This document shows, one piece after another, positions 36,062 to 45,568 of a stretch of DNA of 64,000 bases. The notes below the pieces were generated by a model, which worked only from the letters and a program-made list of their open reading frames with translations, had not been told where the DNA came from and did no database searches. The position numbers and the translations under genes were made by a program. The DNA lies in contig NZ_BAZX01000024.1 in NCBI RefSeq assembly GCF_001310955.1, positions 1-64,000 on the forward strand, in the 5' to 3' direction. The stretch comes from Marinifilum fragile JCM 15579. Its GTDB lineage: Bacteria; Bacteroidota; Bacteroidia; Bacteroidales; Marinifilaceae. How positions within the stretch are numbered: position 1 is the stretch's first letter; every line of letters starts with the position of its first letter.

Positions 36062-36165
36062 ATTTTTATATTTAGTAGTTCAGCTTATAGTAAAGTGTTT
36101 ATCAAATTTTTTACTTCTTCTTGATGTTTTTTCCTTACTATCTACTCAGTACTAGGTTCTATTTA

Positions 36166-36890
36166 CTAATTAATAATTACTTCTTTAAAATACTGGCTAA
36201 GAATATCTTTTGCAGTTTTTAACTGCTCAGCTGTATTTTCAGGAACCCCTTCAAGTTTATATTCCCACTTTAGGTGTTCGTATTTGTGAACCCCAAGTTT
36301 GTGATAGGCTGAATTTCTAGTTTTTCAATATTTCCATATTCCTGAAAATGCTTACCCATTTCATGTAAATATTCTGGTTGATCAGAATATCCTGGAACCA
36401 AAACGTAACGCATCCAAGTACGAATATTTTCATCACGCAGATGTTTGGCAAATTTTAGGGTAGTATCGTTTCGCTTACCTGTAAGCTTTACATGCCAGTC
36501 TGGATTAATATGCTTTATATCAAGTAAAACCAAATCGGTACTTGAGATTAATTCTTTTACATCATCGTTAAGAACATTGCCATTGGTATCAATGCATGTA
36601 TTAAAATTTTCCTCTTTTAGCTGTTTGAATAATTTTTTCAATTCAGCAGCTTGCCATAATGGTTCTCCTCCTGAGATGGTTACACCACCCAACTTGCCAA
36701 AGAATGGACGTTGGTTGCGTGCTTTTCTCATGATCTCCTCAAGTGGAGTAGGAGTCCCTCCTTTAAAAGTTATTGTGTCTGGGTTGGCGCAATACAGGCA
36801 TTTAAATGCGCACCCTTGAAGGAATACAACAAGACGAATACCCGGACCATCGTAAGTGCCAAGGGATTCGAATGAATGAACGTTTAACAT
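36166..36890 (-). pseudogene. pflA: Pyruvate formate-lyase activating enzyme, single-base frameshift
   Basis: Radical SAM activase that installs the glycyl radical on PflB. The N-terminal part (206 aa) has the [4Fe-4S] motif CAFKCLYCAN (about 28-37) and SAM-site GGVTISGGEPL (about 69-79). The frame then runs out after LEIQPITNLGF. Adding one T after position 36306 restores QPYHKLGVHKYEHLKWEYKLEGVPENTAEQLKTAKDIL and carries it to a stop at 36166, giving about 241 aa against 246 in E. coli. Length and C-terminus then match the family exactly, so the break is almost certainly a sequencing indel or a very recent mutation. Confidence 0.9.
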
Positions 36891-37016
36891 AGTTGAGTGC
36901 TAGTTGTTTAGTTAATGAATCCATCTATTTTGACTTAGATTCATATCTTAAATAAAAAACGAGTCCGGAAAGCACAAAGTACTCCCGGATCTCGGTATAT
37001 AAGTAGAAAAACGTTC

Positions 37017-39242
37017 TTACATTTTTTCGAAGAAGCTACGAGAGATTACCTCAAGCTGCTGCTCGCGAGTCAAACGTACAAAGTTTACAGCATATCCTGA
37101 TACACGGATAGTTAGCTGTGGATACTCTTCTGGACGCTCCATTGCATCTTCCAACATCTCACGGTTCAATACATTCACGTTCAAATGGTGAGCTCCTTTG
37201 ATGAAATAAGCATCCATCATAGTTACCAAGTTATCCTGACGGATATCAGCAGTTGCACCTAACGATTTAGGAACGATTGAGAAAGTGTTAGAGATACCAT
37301 CCAATGAATCTTCGTAGTTGATTTTTGCTACAGAATTCAAAGAAGCAATTGCACCGTTAGTATCACGTCCGTGCATTGGGTTTGCACCTGGCGCAAATGG
37401 TACACCAGCAGCTCTACCATCAGGAGTAGCACCTGTTTTCAAACCATAAACTACGTTAGAAGTAATGGTTAAAATAGACATGGTTGGCTCTGCATTCTTG
37501 TATGTGTGAAGTTCTTTTAATAATCCGTTAAAGATCTTAGGAATCTCAACAGCGAAACAGTCTACACGGTCATCATCGTTACCGTAGTATGGGAAATCAC
37601 CTTCAATTTTAAAGTCACAAGTTAATCCTTCTTCATTACGAACTGCAGTTACTTTTGCGTTCTTAATTGCAGAAAGAGAGTCAGCTACGATTGAAAGACC
37701 AGCAATACCATAAGCAAGGTTGATTGCAGGATTTGTATCTACCAATGACATTTGTGCCTTTTCGTAGTAGTACTTATCGTGCATGTAGTGAATGATATTC
37801 ATAGAATCGTTGTAAACACGAGCCATTTCTCTCATTGCGATAGTGTAATTAGCCATCACTTCTTCGTAATCTAACTCATCACTCTTCAATGTAGGAATAC
37901 CATTGATCAACTGAGTGCCTGTTTTTTCGCAACGACCACCGTTCAAGGCAAGCAATAAGGTTTTAGCCAAATTACAACGTGCACCGAAGAACTGGATTTG
38001 CTTACCAATTTCCTGATATGATACACAACAAGCAATACCATAGTCGTCAGACTTACGAGTATCACACATCAACTGGTCGTTCTCGTACTGGATTGATGAA
38101 GTATCGATAGAAACCTGAGCACAGAATTTCTTGAATCCTTCAGGCAATTGATCAGACCAAAGAACTGTCATGTTTGGCTCTGGTGAAGGACCTAATGTGT
38201 AAAGTGTATTCAAGAAACGGAAAGAAGTTTTGGTAACTTTTGATCTTCCGTCCAAAGTTCTACCACCAATTGATTCAGTTACCCAAGTTGGGTCACCTGC
38301 GAAAATCTCATCGTAAGCATTCATACGTAGGTGACGAACCATACGCAATTTCATTACGAATTGGTCGATCATTTCCTGAGCAAATTCTTCAGTAATTGTT
38401 CCTTCTTCCAAATCTCTTTGGATGTAGATATCAAGGAAAGTAGAAACGTTACCTAGTGACATTGCAGCACCATCTTGCTCTTTTACAGCAGCAAGGTATC
38501 CCATGTAAACCCATTGGATAGCTTCCTGCGCAGTTTCAGCAGGACGACCTAATTCCAAGTCATACTTAGCACCTAATTCTTTGATTTGACCTAAAGCTTT
38601 GATTTGCTCAGCAACTTCTTCACGCAAACGGATAGTTTGGTCGGTCATTGGACCATTTAAGCCTTCCAAATCTTCTTTTTTTGCTTCGATCAAACGATCG
38701 ATACCATATAGAGCTACACGACGGTAGTCACCAATGATACGACCACGAGCATAGTTATCTGGTAAACCAGTAAGGAATCCTAATGAACGGAACTTACGGA
38801 TTTCAGCTGTATAAGCATCAAAAACTCCATCGTTGTGAGTTTTTGCGTAGTTACGGAAAATATCTTTAACACGATCTGAAACTTCAAGACCTTGTTCTGT
38901 ACAAGCTTTTTCAACCACGGCGATACCACCATATGGTTTCATTGCTCTGCGAAGCAATTCGTCTGCCTGTAGTCCTACGATAACCTCTAAAGATTTGTCA
39001 ATATATCCAGCACCGTGAGAAGCGATAGTTGAAACAGTTTCAGTATCGATAGAGCGAACACCATTGTTTGCACGTTCTTCTTTTACAGCATCAAGACATA
39101 TTTGCCACAATTGCTTAGTACGTTCTGTAGCTCCTGTTAAGAATGATGCATCCCCAGTGTATGAGGTTAAATTGTTACTAACGAAATCTCTAACGTTAAT
39201 TGTCTTTTGCCATTCGCCGGCTTTAAATTGCGTTTTTACCAT
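37017..39242 (-). CDS. pflB: Formate C-acetyltransferase (pyruvate formate-lyase)
   Basis: 741 aa from the ATG at 39242; the frame extends to a TTG at 39278, but that adds 12 residues not found in the family. The active-site cysteine pair is in [10 protein letters not shown] (about 410-412) and the glycyl radical site in RVSGYAVNF near the C-terminus (Gly about 716). It cleaves pyruvate to acetyl-CoA and formate under anaerobic conditions, and is followed by its activase and the formate channel gene. A perfect 7-bp inverted repeat sits in its 5' region, a possible regulator site. Confidence 0.97.
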   Translation of the reverse strand: MVKTQFKAGEWQKTINVRDFVSNNLTSYTGDASFLTGATERTKQLWQICLDAVKEERANNGVRSIDTETVSTIASHGAGYIDKSLEVIVGLQADELLRRAMKPYGGIAVVEKACTEQGLEVSDRVKDIFRNYAKTHNDGVFDAYTAEIRKFRSLGFLTGLPDNYARGRIIGDYRRVALYGIDRLIEAKKEDLEGLNGPMTDQTIRLREEVAEQIKALGQIKELGAKYDLELGRPAETAQEAIQWVYMGYLAAVKEQDGAAMSLGNVSTFLDIYIQRDLEEGTITEEFAQEMIDQFVMKLRMVRHLRMNAYDEIFAGDPTWVTESIGGRTLDGRSKVTKTSFRFLNTLYTLGPSPEPNMTVLWSDQLPEGFKKFCAQVSIDTSSIQYENDQLMCDTRKSDDYGIACCVSYQEIGKQIQFFGARCNLAKTLLLALNGGRCEKTGTQLINGIPTLKSDELDYEEVMANYTIAMREMARVYNDSMNIIHYMHDKYYYEKAQMSLVDTNPAINLAYGIAGLSIVADSLSAIKNAKVTAVRNEEGLTCDFKIEGDFPYYGNDDDRVDCFAVEIPKIFNGLLKELHTYKNAEPTMSILTITSNVVYGLKTGATPDGRAAGVPFAPGANPMHGRDTNGAIASLNSVAKINYEDSLDGISNTFSIVPKSLGATADIRQDNLVTMMDAYFIKGAHHLNVNVLNREMLEDAMERPEEYPQLTIRVSGYAVNFVRLTREQQLEVISRSFFEKM

Positions 39243-39262
39243 TGCAGTTAATAGTTTTCTTT

Positions 39263-39280
39263 GATTGAATTTCTTCAATC
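39263..39280. promoter_or_regulatory. Inverted repeat upstream of pflB
   Basis: GATTGAA-TTTC-TTCAATC is a perfect 7-bp inverted repeat with a 4-nt spacer, containing TTGAA-N4-TTCAA, close to the FNR-type pattern TTGAT-N4-ATCAA. It lies about 21-38 nt before the pflB ATG. Whether the FNR-like protein at 3563 binds here is not shown. Confidence 0.4.
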
Positions 39281-39733
39281 ATGATTAATTCAAATCCTTA
39301 ATGTTGAATTTGAACTCGAAATGGTTGTGTTTAAAATTATATTTTGTGTTTGATTATCAAAATTGACAATCTAGCCATAGAAAATAAACAAGATAAACTT
39401 GTCCGTTTTCCTTTCAGAGCGCAAAGGAACAGACTATTTTTTTGTTGCGCAATACCAAGATGTAATGATGTTGCTAATGCAAAGCTTTTCAGAAGGCCAA
39501 AGTTTCTGGTATTCTTGGAGTTTTGCAATGTAGAGATTACAATGTGAAAATAGTCAATTTAGAATCAATCTAGTTGAAAAGAGTTCTGTTTTTATAATAA
39601 TTGGATAATTCTGCGAAAAACATTATTTAACACTTATGTGTTAAGTAGAAGTGTTGTTGAAAAATGAACAGGCTATACTAAAAAAACTCTTAGAGAAATT
39701 GGAATTGATATTAGAAGAGAACTGTATAAAATA
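39281..39733. other. Intergenic region upstream of pflB
   Basis: About 450 nt with no gene. It holds the palindrome TTTGATTATCAAA (39349-39361) and AT-rich sequence probably carrying the pflB promoter; no consensus promoter is evident on the minus strand. Confidence 0.4.
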
Positions 39734-39765
39734 AACAGCCTCGTTTGTAGAAAAACGAGGCTGTG
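39734..39765 (-). terminator. Terminator of the ferredoxin-nitroreductase gene
   Basis: ACAGCCTCGTTT pairs with AAACGAGGCTGT (39735-39764); on the minus strand it follows the gene's stop at 39776 and is trailed by T-rich sequence. Confidence 0.85.
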
Positions 39766-39775
39766 GCAAATAGGC

Positions 39776-40606
39776 TTAATTTTTTAAGTTGATTTTATTC
39801 AAATGTAATCCATCAGATTGAATTCCTCGGGCATATTTTACACCCGCTTTTCCAAATATCATGGTGTAACCTACAGAATGATCCTGTGGGATTCCAATCA
39901 GATCTCGTAGCGAAGGATCAATTTCTTCAATAACCCAAGTAATCATTCCATTCCAAAGCGTAGCAACATTATTCGCATTGGCGGCAAATTCAAAATAAGT
40001 TAAGGTAATTATTGAATCTATTTTTGGAGATGCATCTTTAGCTGGAGCAGTTGCAATGAGCATGTGAGGAGCATTTCTAAAAATGATATCAACACCAGCT
40101 TTTTCCCATAGTTTTTGGAATGAAGCAAGCATGGCATATTTTTTAGGAAGATTCCCTTCGACAGATGCTTTTTTGATGGCCTTATAAACTGCATCTCGGA
40201 AAATCAGGATGTCTTCCTTATTGTCTATTAATGAAAATAATACGGCATTGTCATTGTGTCCAGTTGGCGCATGAGATGCTGTTTCCATCAATTCCTGTAT
40301 CAATTCCTGATCCAAATTTTCATCTTTAAATTTGCGAACTGATCTTCTGGTTCTAATGTGATTATTCATGGCCTGAGCTGATGGCATTTCAGCTTTATAA
40401 GAAACCGAATCTTCAGGCTTTTTTCCTAATATAGAAATTGCAGCAGTTGGGCAAATGGCCAAACAATGCTGACATTTCATACAGTTCTTTTCTTTTTCTT
40501 TAGCAATGGAAGCCTTGGGAGTAAGGTTGATAATTCCTACCGGACAATCCTCTTTACATAGGCCACATTCAATACACTTGTCTTCTGCAACTTTAAAGTC
40601 GATCAT
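39776..40606 (-). CDS. Nitroreductase fused to two [4Fe-4S] ferredoxin clusters
   Basis: 276 aa. The N-terminal ferredoxin domain has two CxxCxxCxxxC clusters (C11/C14/C17/C21 and C42/C45/C48/C52). A nitroreductase domain follows from about residue 80 (RTRRSVRKFKDENLDQELIQELMETASHAPTGHNDNAVLFSLI). Such fusions reduce substrates using reduced ferredoxin rather than NAD(P)H, typical of anaerobes. Substrate not known. A likely promoter (TATTTTTG on minus strand, 40653-40660) gives a 40-nt leader; a terminator follows. Confidence 0.92.
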   Translation of the reverse strand: MIDFKVAEDKCIECGLCKEDCPVGIINLTPKASIAKEKEKNCMKCQHCLAICPTAAISILGKKPEDSVSYKAEMPSAQAMNNHIRTRRSVRKFKDENLDQELIQELMETASHAPTGHNDNAVLFSLIDNKEDILIFRDAVYKAIKKASVEGNLPKKYAMLASFQKLWEKAGVDIIFRNAPHMLIATAPAKDASPKIDSIITLTYFEFAANANNVATLWNGMITWVIEEIDPSLRDLIGIPQDHSVGYTMIFGKAGVKYARGIQSDGLHLNKINLKN

Positions 40607-40652
40607 TTCTTTTGATTTTCAATTCTTGTATCTTCCAAATGGAAATTCGCGA

Positions 40653-40660
40653 CAAAAATA
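40653..40660 (-). promoter_or_regulatory. Promoter -7 element of the ferredoxin-nitroreductase gene
   Basis: TATTTTTG on the minus strand with a TTG about 22 nt upstream. Confidence 0.5.
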
Positions 40661-40724
40661 GAATACTTATTTTATATGGGAACAATCTTTTTATAATTAA
40701 AATGCTGATCGAATTGCATAAAAA

Positions 40725-40748
40725 AAACCTGCCCAAATGGACAGGTTT
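40725..40748 (-). terminator. Terminator of the small porin gene
   Basis: AAACCTG (40725-40731) pairs with CAGGTTT (40742-40748); on the minus strand it is followed by a long T-run. Confidence 0.8.
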
Positions 40749-40770
40749 AATATTTTATTGTTGTAAAATA

Positions 40771-41331
40771 TTAGAAAGCAACAGATACTCCTAACTGGAA
40801 TACTGAGTTTTGAACTTTCGCTTCGTCTACATCAACAACCTTTGATAATCCCCAATTGTAACGAAGACCTATAGCTACATTGTCTGCAATATCATATTCT
40901 AGTCCTAATGCAAGTGCTAAATCAAGGCCTTTCATATTATCTGCATCCACAGAAACATCTCCATCGTCAGCTTCAGAATTCAAATGAATTCCTACCTGAG
41001 GCCCAAAAATAGCATGAAATTTATCAGCCATTTTAGCACGCATTAACAAAGGAATGTTTAAATAGTTTGATTTAAACTTTACATCAGAACCCATATCTAC
41101 TTTCATTCCTTGGCGAGAGTACACCATTTCAGGCTGAAAAGCAATATTTTCATTAATTGCAAACCTTGCGAATACTCCTAAATGAATATCTGTTCTCATA
41201 TCAGTTCCATCAGCATCATCACCAATCCAATTTGCAAAGTTTAAACCTCCCTTTGCTCCAAATTGTACATCTTGAGCAAACAAACTTGTACCAGCAAATA
41301 GTACAACAACTAGTAGTAAAAATTTTTTCAT
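40771..41331 (-). CDS. Outer-membrane beta-barrel (PorT-like) protein
   Basis: 186 aa: signal peptide (about 1-19, LFAQ), then the pattern VQFGAKGGLNFANWIGDDADGT...HLGVFARFAINENIAFQPEMVYSRQGMKVDMGSD...YLNIPLLMRAKM, typical of small eight-stranded Bacteroidota barrels of the outer_membrane_beta-barrel/PorT type, ending in the aromatic VAF. Single gene with its own terminator. Function unknown; many relatives are abundant structural membrane proteins. Confidence 0.9.
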   Translation of the reverse strand: MKKFLLLVVVLFAGTSLFAQDVQFGAKGGLNFANWIGDDADGTDMRTDIHLGVFARFAINENIAFQPEMVYSRQGMKVDMGSDVKFKSNYLNIPLLMRAKMADKFHAIFGPQVGIHLNSEADDGDVSVDADNMKGLDLALALGLEYDIADNVAIGLRYNWGLSKVVDVDEAKVQNSVFQLGVSVAF

Positions 41332-41513
41332 GTGATTTGATATTTTAAATTAACATAGCTAACATACGAAATAAACTTGTTTTGGATTATAATGTACAAT
41401 ATAAATATCCTATTAGTTGATGAATAAATGATAATTCTTTGTCAAGATAAATATTCTTAATGTTAATTTGTGAGATGTAATTAATCCTTAGATTGTAGTA
41501 AAATTATCAATTG

Positions 41514-42239
41514 CTATTTCCGATATCGACTTCTTTTTACCTCATGTTTTCTTGAAGAATTTAAACTGTTTTCATTTTCCTCTGTTGTTTCCGGATCATC
41601 GCTAAGGTAAATGGCTTCTTCACCTGTTGCAGTGATTTCGAGAACCTGTCCATATTTTTCTGGAAGGCCTAATTCTTTGGCCTCCTTCCATTCTCCATGA
41701 CCGTATACGGCAATCTCTTCATCTTTTCCCAAAATTCCCTCTTTGCACCTAAGGGTTTTGTTAAAGCCAAACAAACCAGTAGTATCAATTCCTTTGCAGC
41801 TTAAGAAAGATTCCATATTCTCGGTAGGATCATTCAAAAAACCTGATTTGTACTTGGCATCCTCAACAATGTATAATTTCAAGAGTGTATCGTTAATGTA
41901 AGCATATTTGCTGCCATCTTTAATCAAGTATTTGCAGTGTCTTTCTTCATCAACAAGAGTATCCCAGGTTGAGCTTTTTCCTGTTGATCTTTCTTGTTCA
42001 ATCAGCACATGATAATGGGAGCACTTTCGTCCTGAAAGTGGAGCAATTAAAGGAGAATCAACAAATTCTACTTTTCCTACTATTTTAGCTGTTTCTCCAC
42101 TTCTGAAACTAGAGAGCCTCTTAAGTTCAGAATTCTTTAGTTTACGTTTGATAATTGCTTTTTTGCTAAAATAAAATACTAACCCAAACACAATGGCAGT
42201 TATTACTACAAAGGCGATGATGATGATTTCTCCTTGCAT
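41514..42239 (-). CDS. GIDE-domain membrane protein
   Basis: 241 aa with one N-terminal transmembrane helix (about 4-25) and a following region (about 45-190) whose core, SPLIAPLSGRKCSHYHVLIEQ with later YINDTLLKLYIVEDA and GHGEWKEAKELGL, is the GIDE domain of MULAN-type mitochondrial ubiquitin ligases and bacterial relatives. No RING finger is present, so it is not a ligase. A polar tail ends the protein. Inner-membrane anchored, domain probably in the cytoplasm or periplasm depending on orientation. The neighbouring gene upstream is a DUF4369/propeller protein, 19 nt away. Confidence 0.75.
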   Translation of the reverse strand: MQGEIIIIAFVVITAIVFGLVFYFSKKAIIKRKLKNSELKRLSSFRSGETAKIVGKVEFVDSPLIAPLSGRKCSHYHVLIEQERSTGKSSTWDTLVDEERHCKYLIKDGSKYAYINDTLLKLYIVEDAKYKSGFLNDPTENMESFLSCKGIDTTGLFGFNKTLRCKEGILGKDEEIAVYGHGEWKEAKELGLPEKYGQVLEITATGEEAIYLSDDPETTEENENSLNSSRKHEVKRSRYRK

Positions 42240-42258
42240 TCTAATTTATTTTTAATGT

Positions 42259-43863
42259 TTACTTAACCATACAACACTTTACAATTCCTTTTTCCTCGGA
42301 TGCCAAATAAAGATTGTCTTTGTTGTCAACAATCATAGGAATGTAAGTACAACCTTTTACCAACTCTTCAATGCCATCAATTTGTTTTGCACCTTTATTG
42401 CTGTATACTTTTATTCTAGTGGGGTCTTTTTCAACCGTAACAATGGCACCACTCGAAAGGGTAGCAACACTAACAGGGTTACAGCATCCATGAAAATCAA
42501 GCACTTCTTTCCCGCGCTTACCAAATGCCATTAAGCTGTTTCCATTGTAATCGAAACCTTGAACTCTGAATGCTCCTAGATTGGCAACAATAATCTCCTT
42601 TTTTTGGTTTACAGAGAAGTCGAGAATACCACAGCAGGCACGCATATCGTCTATTTCCTTTAATAGTTCGCCTGATGTTCTATCATGAATCTGAATCTTT
42701 TTTAGTTTGCAATCTGATACGATCAGGTGTTGATCTACAACACGACTGCCCGATGCAATATGAACTCCAGATAAGTTATATTTGTTAATTGCTTCACCTT
42801 CTTTCGAGAAAATTTGACATTCTACGCCAACAGGCAATTCTTTCGATACCATTCTACCACGAATCTTCTTCTTTACAAGTTTCATTTCGCTTGAGAATAC
42901 ATAGATATTGTCTTCGATATCCACAGAAATAGCAGTAGGTTTCCCTGAAATGGTAGGTTTAAATCGTTTTGTAACTTTTCCAACTTCATCTAAAATAATG
43001 ATGGTTCCATCTTTTTTAAGCGCACATAGTTCGTTATTCTTAAAGCTTGCCAGGTAAATTACATCCAGAACACGTTTTCCTTTGTATTCTTTATCTACCT
43101 GATACGAAACCGGATCCACTCCATCCATGATCTTGTCCAGACCTATTTCGAGTCGACGCATGTTTTCAACTTTGCTGATTACCTTGGCTACATAAGGTTG
43201 TTTTTTTAAATCAGGATGCAAATCTTTCACCAATTCGTATAGTTGTTCATAGGATCTGAAAATGGTTGCTTTTTCAAATAAGTAGCTTGAGTAAAGTGCA
43301 TTGGGATTCTTCTGCATAAAATCTTTCTCGTATTGCTTAATTGCAGCATTAAGCTTCTTTTTATGTTTGGCATATTTTGCCTGTAATGCCTTCTTATCCT
43401 CATCACTTGCATTGGGGTTGTACTTAGGAAAGCTCTGTTTTATTCTTTCGTATTTTAAGCGAATTTGTTTTTTGCCTTCTTTGCAGCGTTCGTAATCGTC
43501 GTGAATACCAGAACCGGTAATTTTGGCATTTTCAAAATCATTAACCGATCCATTAAAATTCATTTTTACATTCTCAAGCATTATCTGTTTCTTTAGAACC
43601 ATCTCTTCGCCATTACGTTTTAGTTTCAATCGCAATGTTCCCATAATTAGTTTTGGATAGTAACCCTTAAATTGAAAATTTCCATTTACAATTTCACTGG
43701 TGTCTGTTTGATAGCCTTTTTCCGCAAATGTTAACAATACAATCTCTCCTTTACTTATGCCACTTATATGACCATTAAGGATAAAAGGATTATTGTTTTC
43801 GACGGATTTTCCAGCTATAAATAAAGCCATCAGTACTGATAAAATTAGTAGAGTATTTTTCAT
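42259..43863 (-). CDS. DUF4369 plus 6-bladed beta-propeller exported protein
   Basis: 534 aa with a signal peptide (about 1-18). The N-terminus is a DUF4369 domain (about 27-125; FILNGHISGISKGEIVLLTF ... DTSEIVNGNFQFKGYYPKLIMGTLRL), followed by a helical, lysine-rich linker (about 130-220), and a C-terminal 6-bladed propeller (about 255-534; LDVIYLASFKNNELCALKKDGTIIILDEVGKVTKRF). DUF4369 usually comes with a thioredoxin domain; here none is present. Exported to the periplasm or surface, function unknown. Co-oriented with the GIDE-domain gene. Confidence 0.75.
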   Translation of the reverse strand: MKNTLLILSVLMALFIAGKSVENNNPFILNGHISGISKGEIVLLTFAEKGYQTDTSEIVNGNFQFKGYYPKLIMGTLRLKLKRNGEEMVLKKQIMLENVKMNFNGSVNDFENAKITGSGIHDDYERCKEGKKQIRLKYERIKQSFPKYNPNASDEDKKALQAKYAKHKKKLNAAIKQYEKDFMQKNPNALYSSYLFEKATIFRSYEQLYELVKDLHPDLKKQPYVAKVISKVENMRRLEIGLDKIMDGVDPVSYQVDKEYKGKRVLDVIYLASFKNNELCALKKDGTIIILDEVGKVTKRFKPTISGKPTAISVDIEDNIYVFSSEMKLVKKKIRGRMVSKELPVGVECQIFSKEGEAINKYNLSGVHIASGSRVVDQHLIVSDCKLKKIQIHDRTSGELLKEIDDMRACCGILDFSVNQKKEIIVANLGAFRVQGFDYNGNSLMAFGKRGKEVLDFHGCCNPVSVATLSSGAIVTVEKDPTRIKVYSNKGAKQIDGIEELVKGCTYIPMIVDNKDNLYLASEEKGIVKCCMVK

Positions 43864-44794
43864 GTTTTGGGTGTTTTGGTTTGTGATTTGATTATAAGAA
43901 TTGCTTCAGTTTAAGATTAATATTTATCTCAAATCACTAAATGTAGACAACTTACAACCTATATGCAAGAAATCATAAAAATAAAAACGAAACTTTTAGT
44001 AATATCAATTCATTCAAAATAATATTAACAAAATTAATGTTAAAATATTTGCTAGTTTGTTACAATAATTATAACTTCATTATCGTTTTAAAAAAGAATA
44101 TGTTGGATAGAGGGAAGGGTGAATTAATTAATTGACTTATCAAGCTGCAGTAAATTAAATTTGGGAATCAATAAAATCTAATCGTAAAGTTTGAATATAC
44201 AGGCCGATAAATTGTATGAAAAGACAGGGGAATAAAAATGCAAATTGATTTTCAATTTTAATTAGGGCTTGTGATTTTGTTTGAGGATAATTTTGAGTAT
44301 AAAATATGTTTGCAATTTGGTTTGAGAGGTATGTGTATTATATAGGAGATATGTGTTCTTGTTAGAAGTTATTTTCATAATTAAAAATGGGTGTAAAATT
44401 TCTTCTAGGAAGCGTATGTGTAGACTGAAATACACATAACAAATAGTGAACCAATGGGAATGGAAACCCAAAGGTCCACTAATGTCGAAAAACAAATGTG
44501 CTCTGTTGATTGTTTTTAAAAAACCTATGGTAAATGTCAGTAAACCAAAAAATGCAATGCATAGAAACACAACAAAGCCATTTGCTTTGTAAATCTAATA
44601 AATAAAGTTAAATCGTCGAAGAATAAAACAATAGAAAACTTACAGATTAATTTAAAATATATGACCTGTACAAGATATCTGCTAGCAATTGATAACACCA
44701 TTGACATTTATCTTGTTCTTCAATTTCGTAAAATAATCTGTTTTAAAATATAATTCATAGATAAAAACATTACCCTTAACTGATTATAAGAGAA
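43864..44794. other. 931-nt AT-rich intergenic region without supported genes
   Basis: Very AT-rich. A 102-codon open frame on the minus strand (44262-44570) has no recognisable domain and looks accidental. No repeats, hairpins with U-tract or consensus promoters stood out. Confidence 0.5.
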
Positions 44795-45442
44795 ATGAAT
44801 TTACAATTGATACGATACAGCATGTCGGAAAGCTCTACATTGGGCATGTTGTTTATTGATGGGTATTTTTCTTGTTATACACTAGAAGATGCAATGAGAG
44901 AAAAGAAAATACCAGGGGAGACATGTATACCGGCAGGGATTTATGGGATTACCCTTAGAACAGAAGGTGGACAAAATCATCGGTACAGTCAGAAGTTTCC
45001 CAATATGCACAGGGGAATGCTGCACTTGTTGAATGTGCCTAATTTCAAATATGTCTATATTCATTTTGGCAATACAAAGGAAGATACTGAAGGATGTATA
45101 TTGGTGGGAGATGGTGCCAATAACAACCAAATAGAGGAAGGATTTGTTAGTAGCAGCGTTAAGGCATACCAAGGAATCTATAAGATTATTGTAGATGCAA
45201 TTGAGGATGGAGAAGGAGTTTGGATTGAGATTGTTGATGGTATTCCTGCTCAGAACAATCAAAAACAATTGACCAATGCTGTTGTAGCCGCCAATAAGCT
45301 TAATTTACGCAAAACGCCAAGTGGGGAAGTGGAAGGAGTCTTAAATCAAAAAACACGAACCAAAGTTCTTGAATCGCATGATGGCTGGAGCAAGGTTTTG
45401 ATAGAAGGTTGGGTGGATGAGGAATATTTGGAAGAGGCGTAG
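44795..45442 (+). CDS. DUF5675 domain protein with C-terminal SH3b domain
   Basis: 215 aa, no signal peptide. Residues about 1-135 match DUF5675 (LQLIRYSMSESSTLGMLFIDGYFSCYTLED, PGETCIPAGIYGITLR, GMLHLLNVPNFKYVYIHFGNTKEDTEGCILVG), a family seen in phage and bacterial murein-related proteins with an L,D-transpeptidase-like flavour. A bacterial SH3 domain follows (about 158-215; NKLNLRKTPSGEVEGVLNQKTRTKVLESHDGWSKVLIEGWVDEEYL). Likely binds or modifies cell wall material. Single gene with terminator; no neighbouring phage genes. Confidence 0.8.
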   Translation: MNLQLIRYSMSESSTLGMLFIDGYFSCYTLEDAMREKKIPGETCIPAGIYGITLRTEGGQNHRYSQKFPNMHRGMLHLLNVPNFKYVYIHFGNTKEDTEGCILVGDGANNNQIEEGFVSSSVKAYQGIYKIIVDAIEDGEGVWIEIVDGIPAQNNQKQLTNAVVAANKLNLRKTPSGEVEGVLNQKTRTKVLESHDGWSKVLIEGWVDEEYLEEA

Positions 45443-45488
45443 AATGTCTTGAATAGTAAAAAAGTTGAATAGTTTATTGCCTTAAAAT

Positions 45489-45534
45489 AAAATAACCCAG
45501 TGGATGGTTGCTCGACCTGACTGGGTTATTTTAT
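45489..45534. terminator. Terminator between DUF5675 gene and NAD(P)-binding oxidoreductase gene
   Basis: AAATAACCCAGT (45490-45501) pairs with ACTGGGTTATTT (45520-45531) across an 18-nt loop, with T-runs on both strands, so it can act for both convergent genes. Confidence 0.88.
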
Positions 45535-45568
45535 ACTTGTTCCATTATAAATAGGAACACTAAAATAA

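Noticed and set aside
39337-39547. Short frames on both strands upstream of pflB
   Set aside because: Overlap each other in antisense, no features; this is the regulatory region.
44262-44570. 102-codon hydrophobic frame on the minus strand
   Set aside because: AT-rich noise can yield such frames; no recognisable family, no promoter or partner gene.
44795-45442. Prophage remnant suggested by the DUF5675 protein
   Set aside because: No neighbouring phage genes, integrase or att-like repeats.
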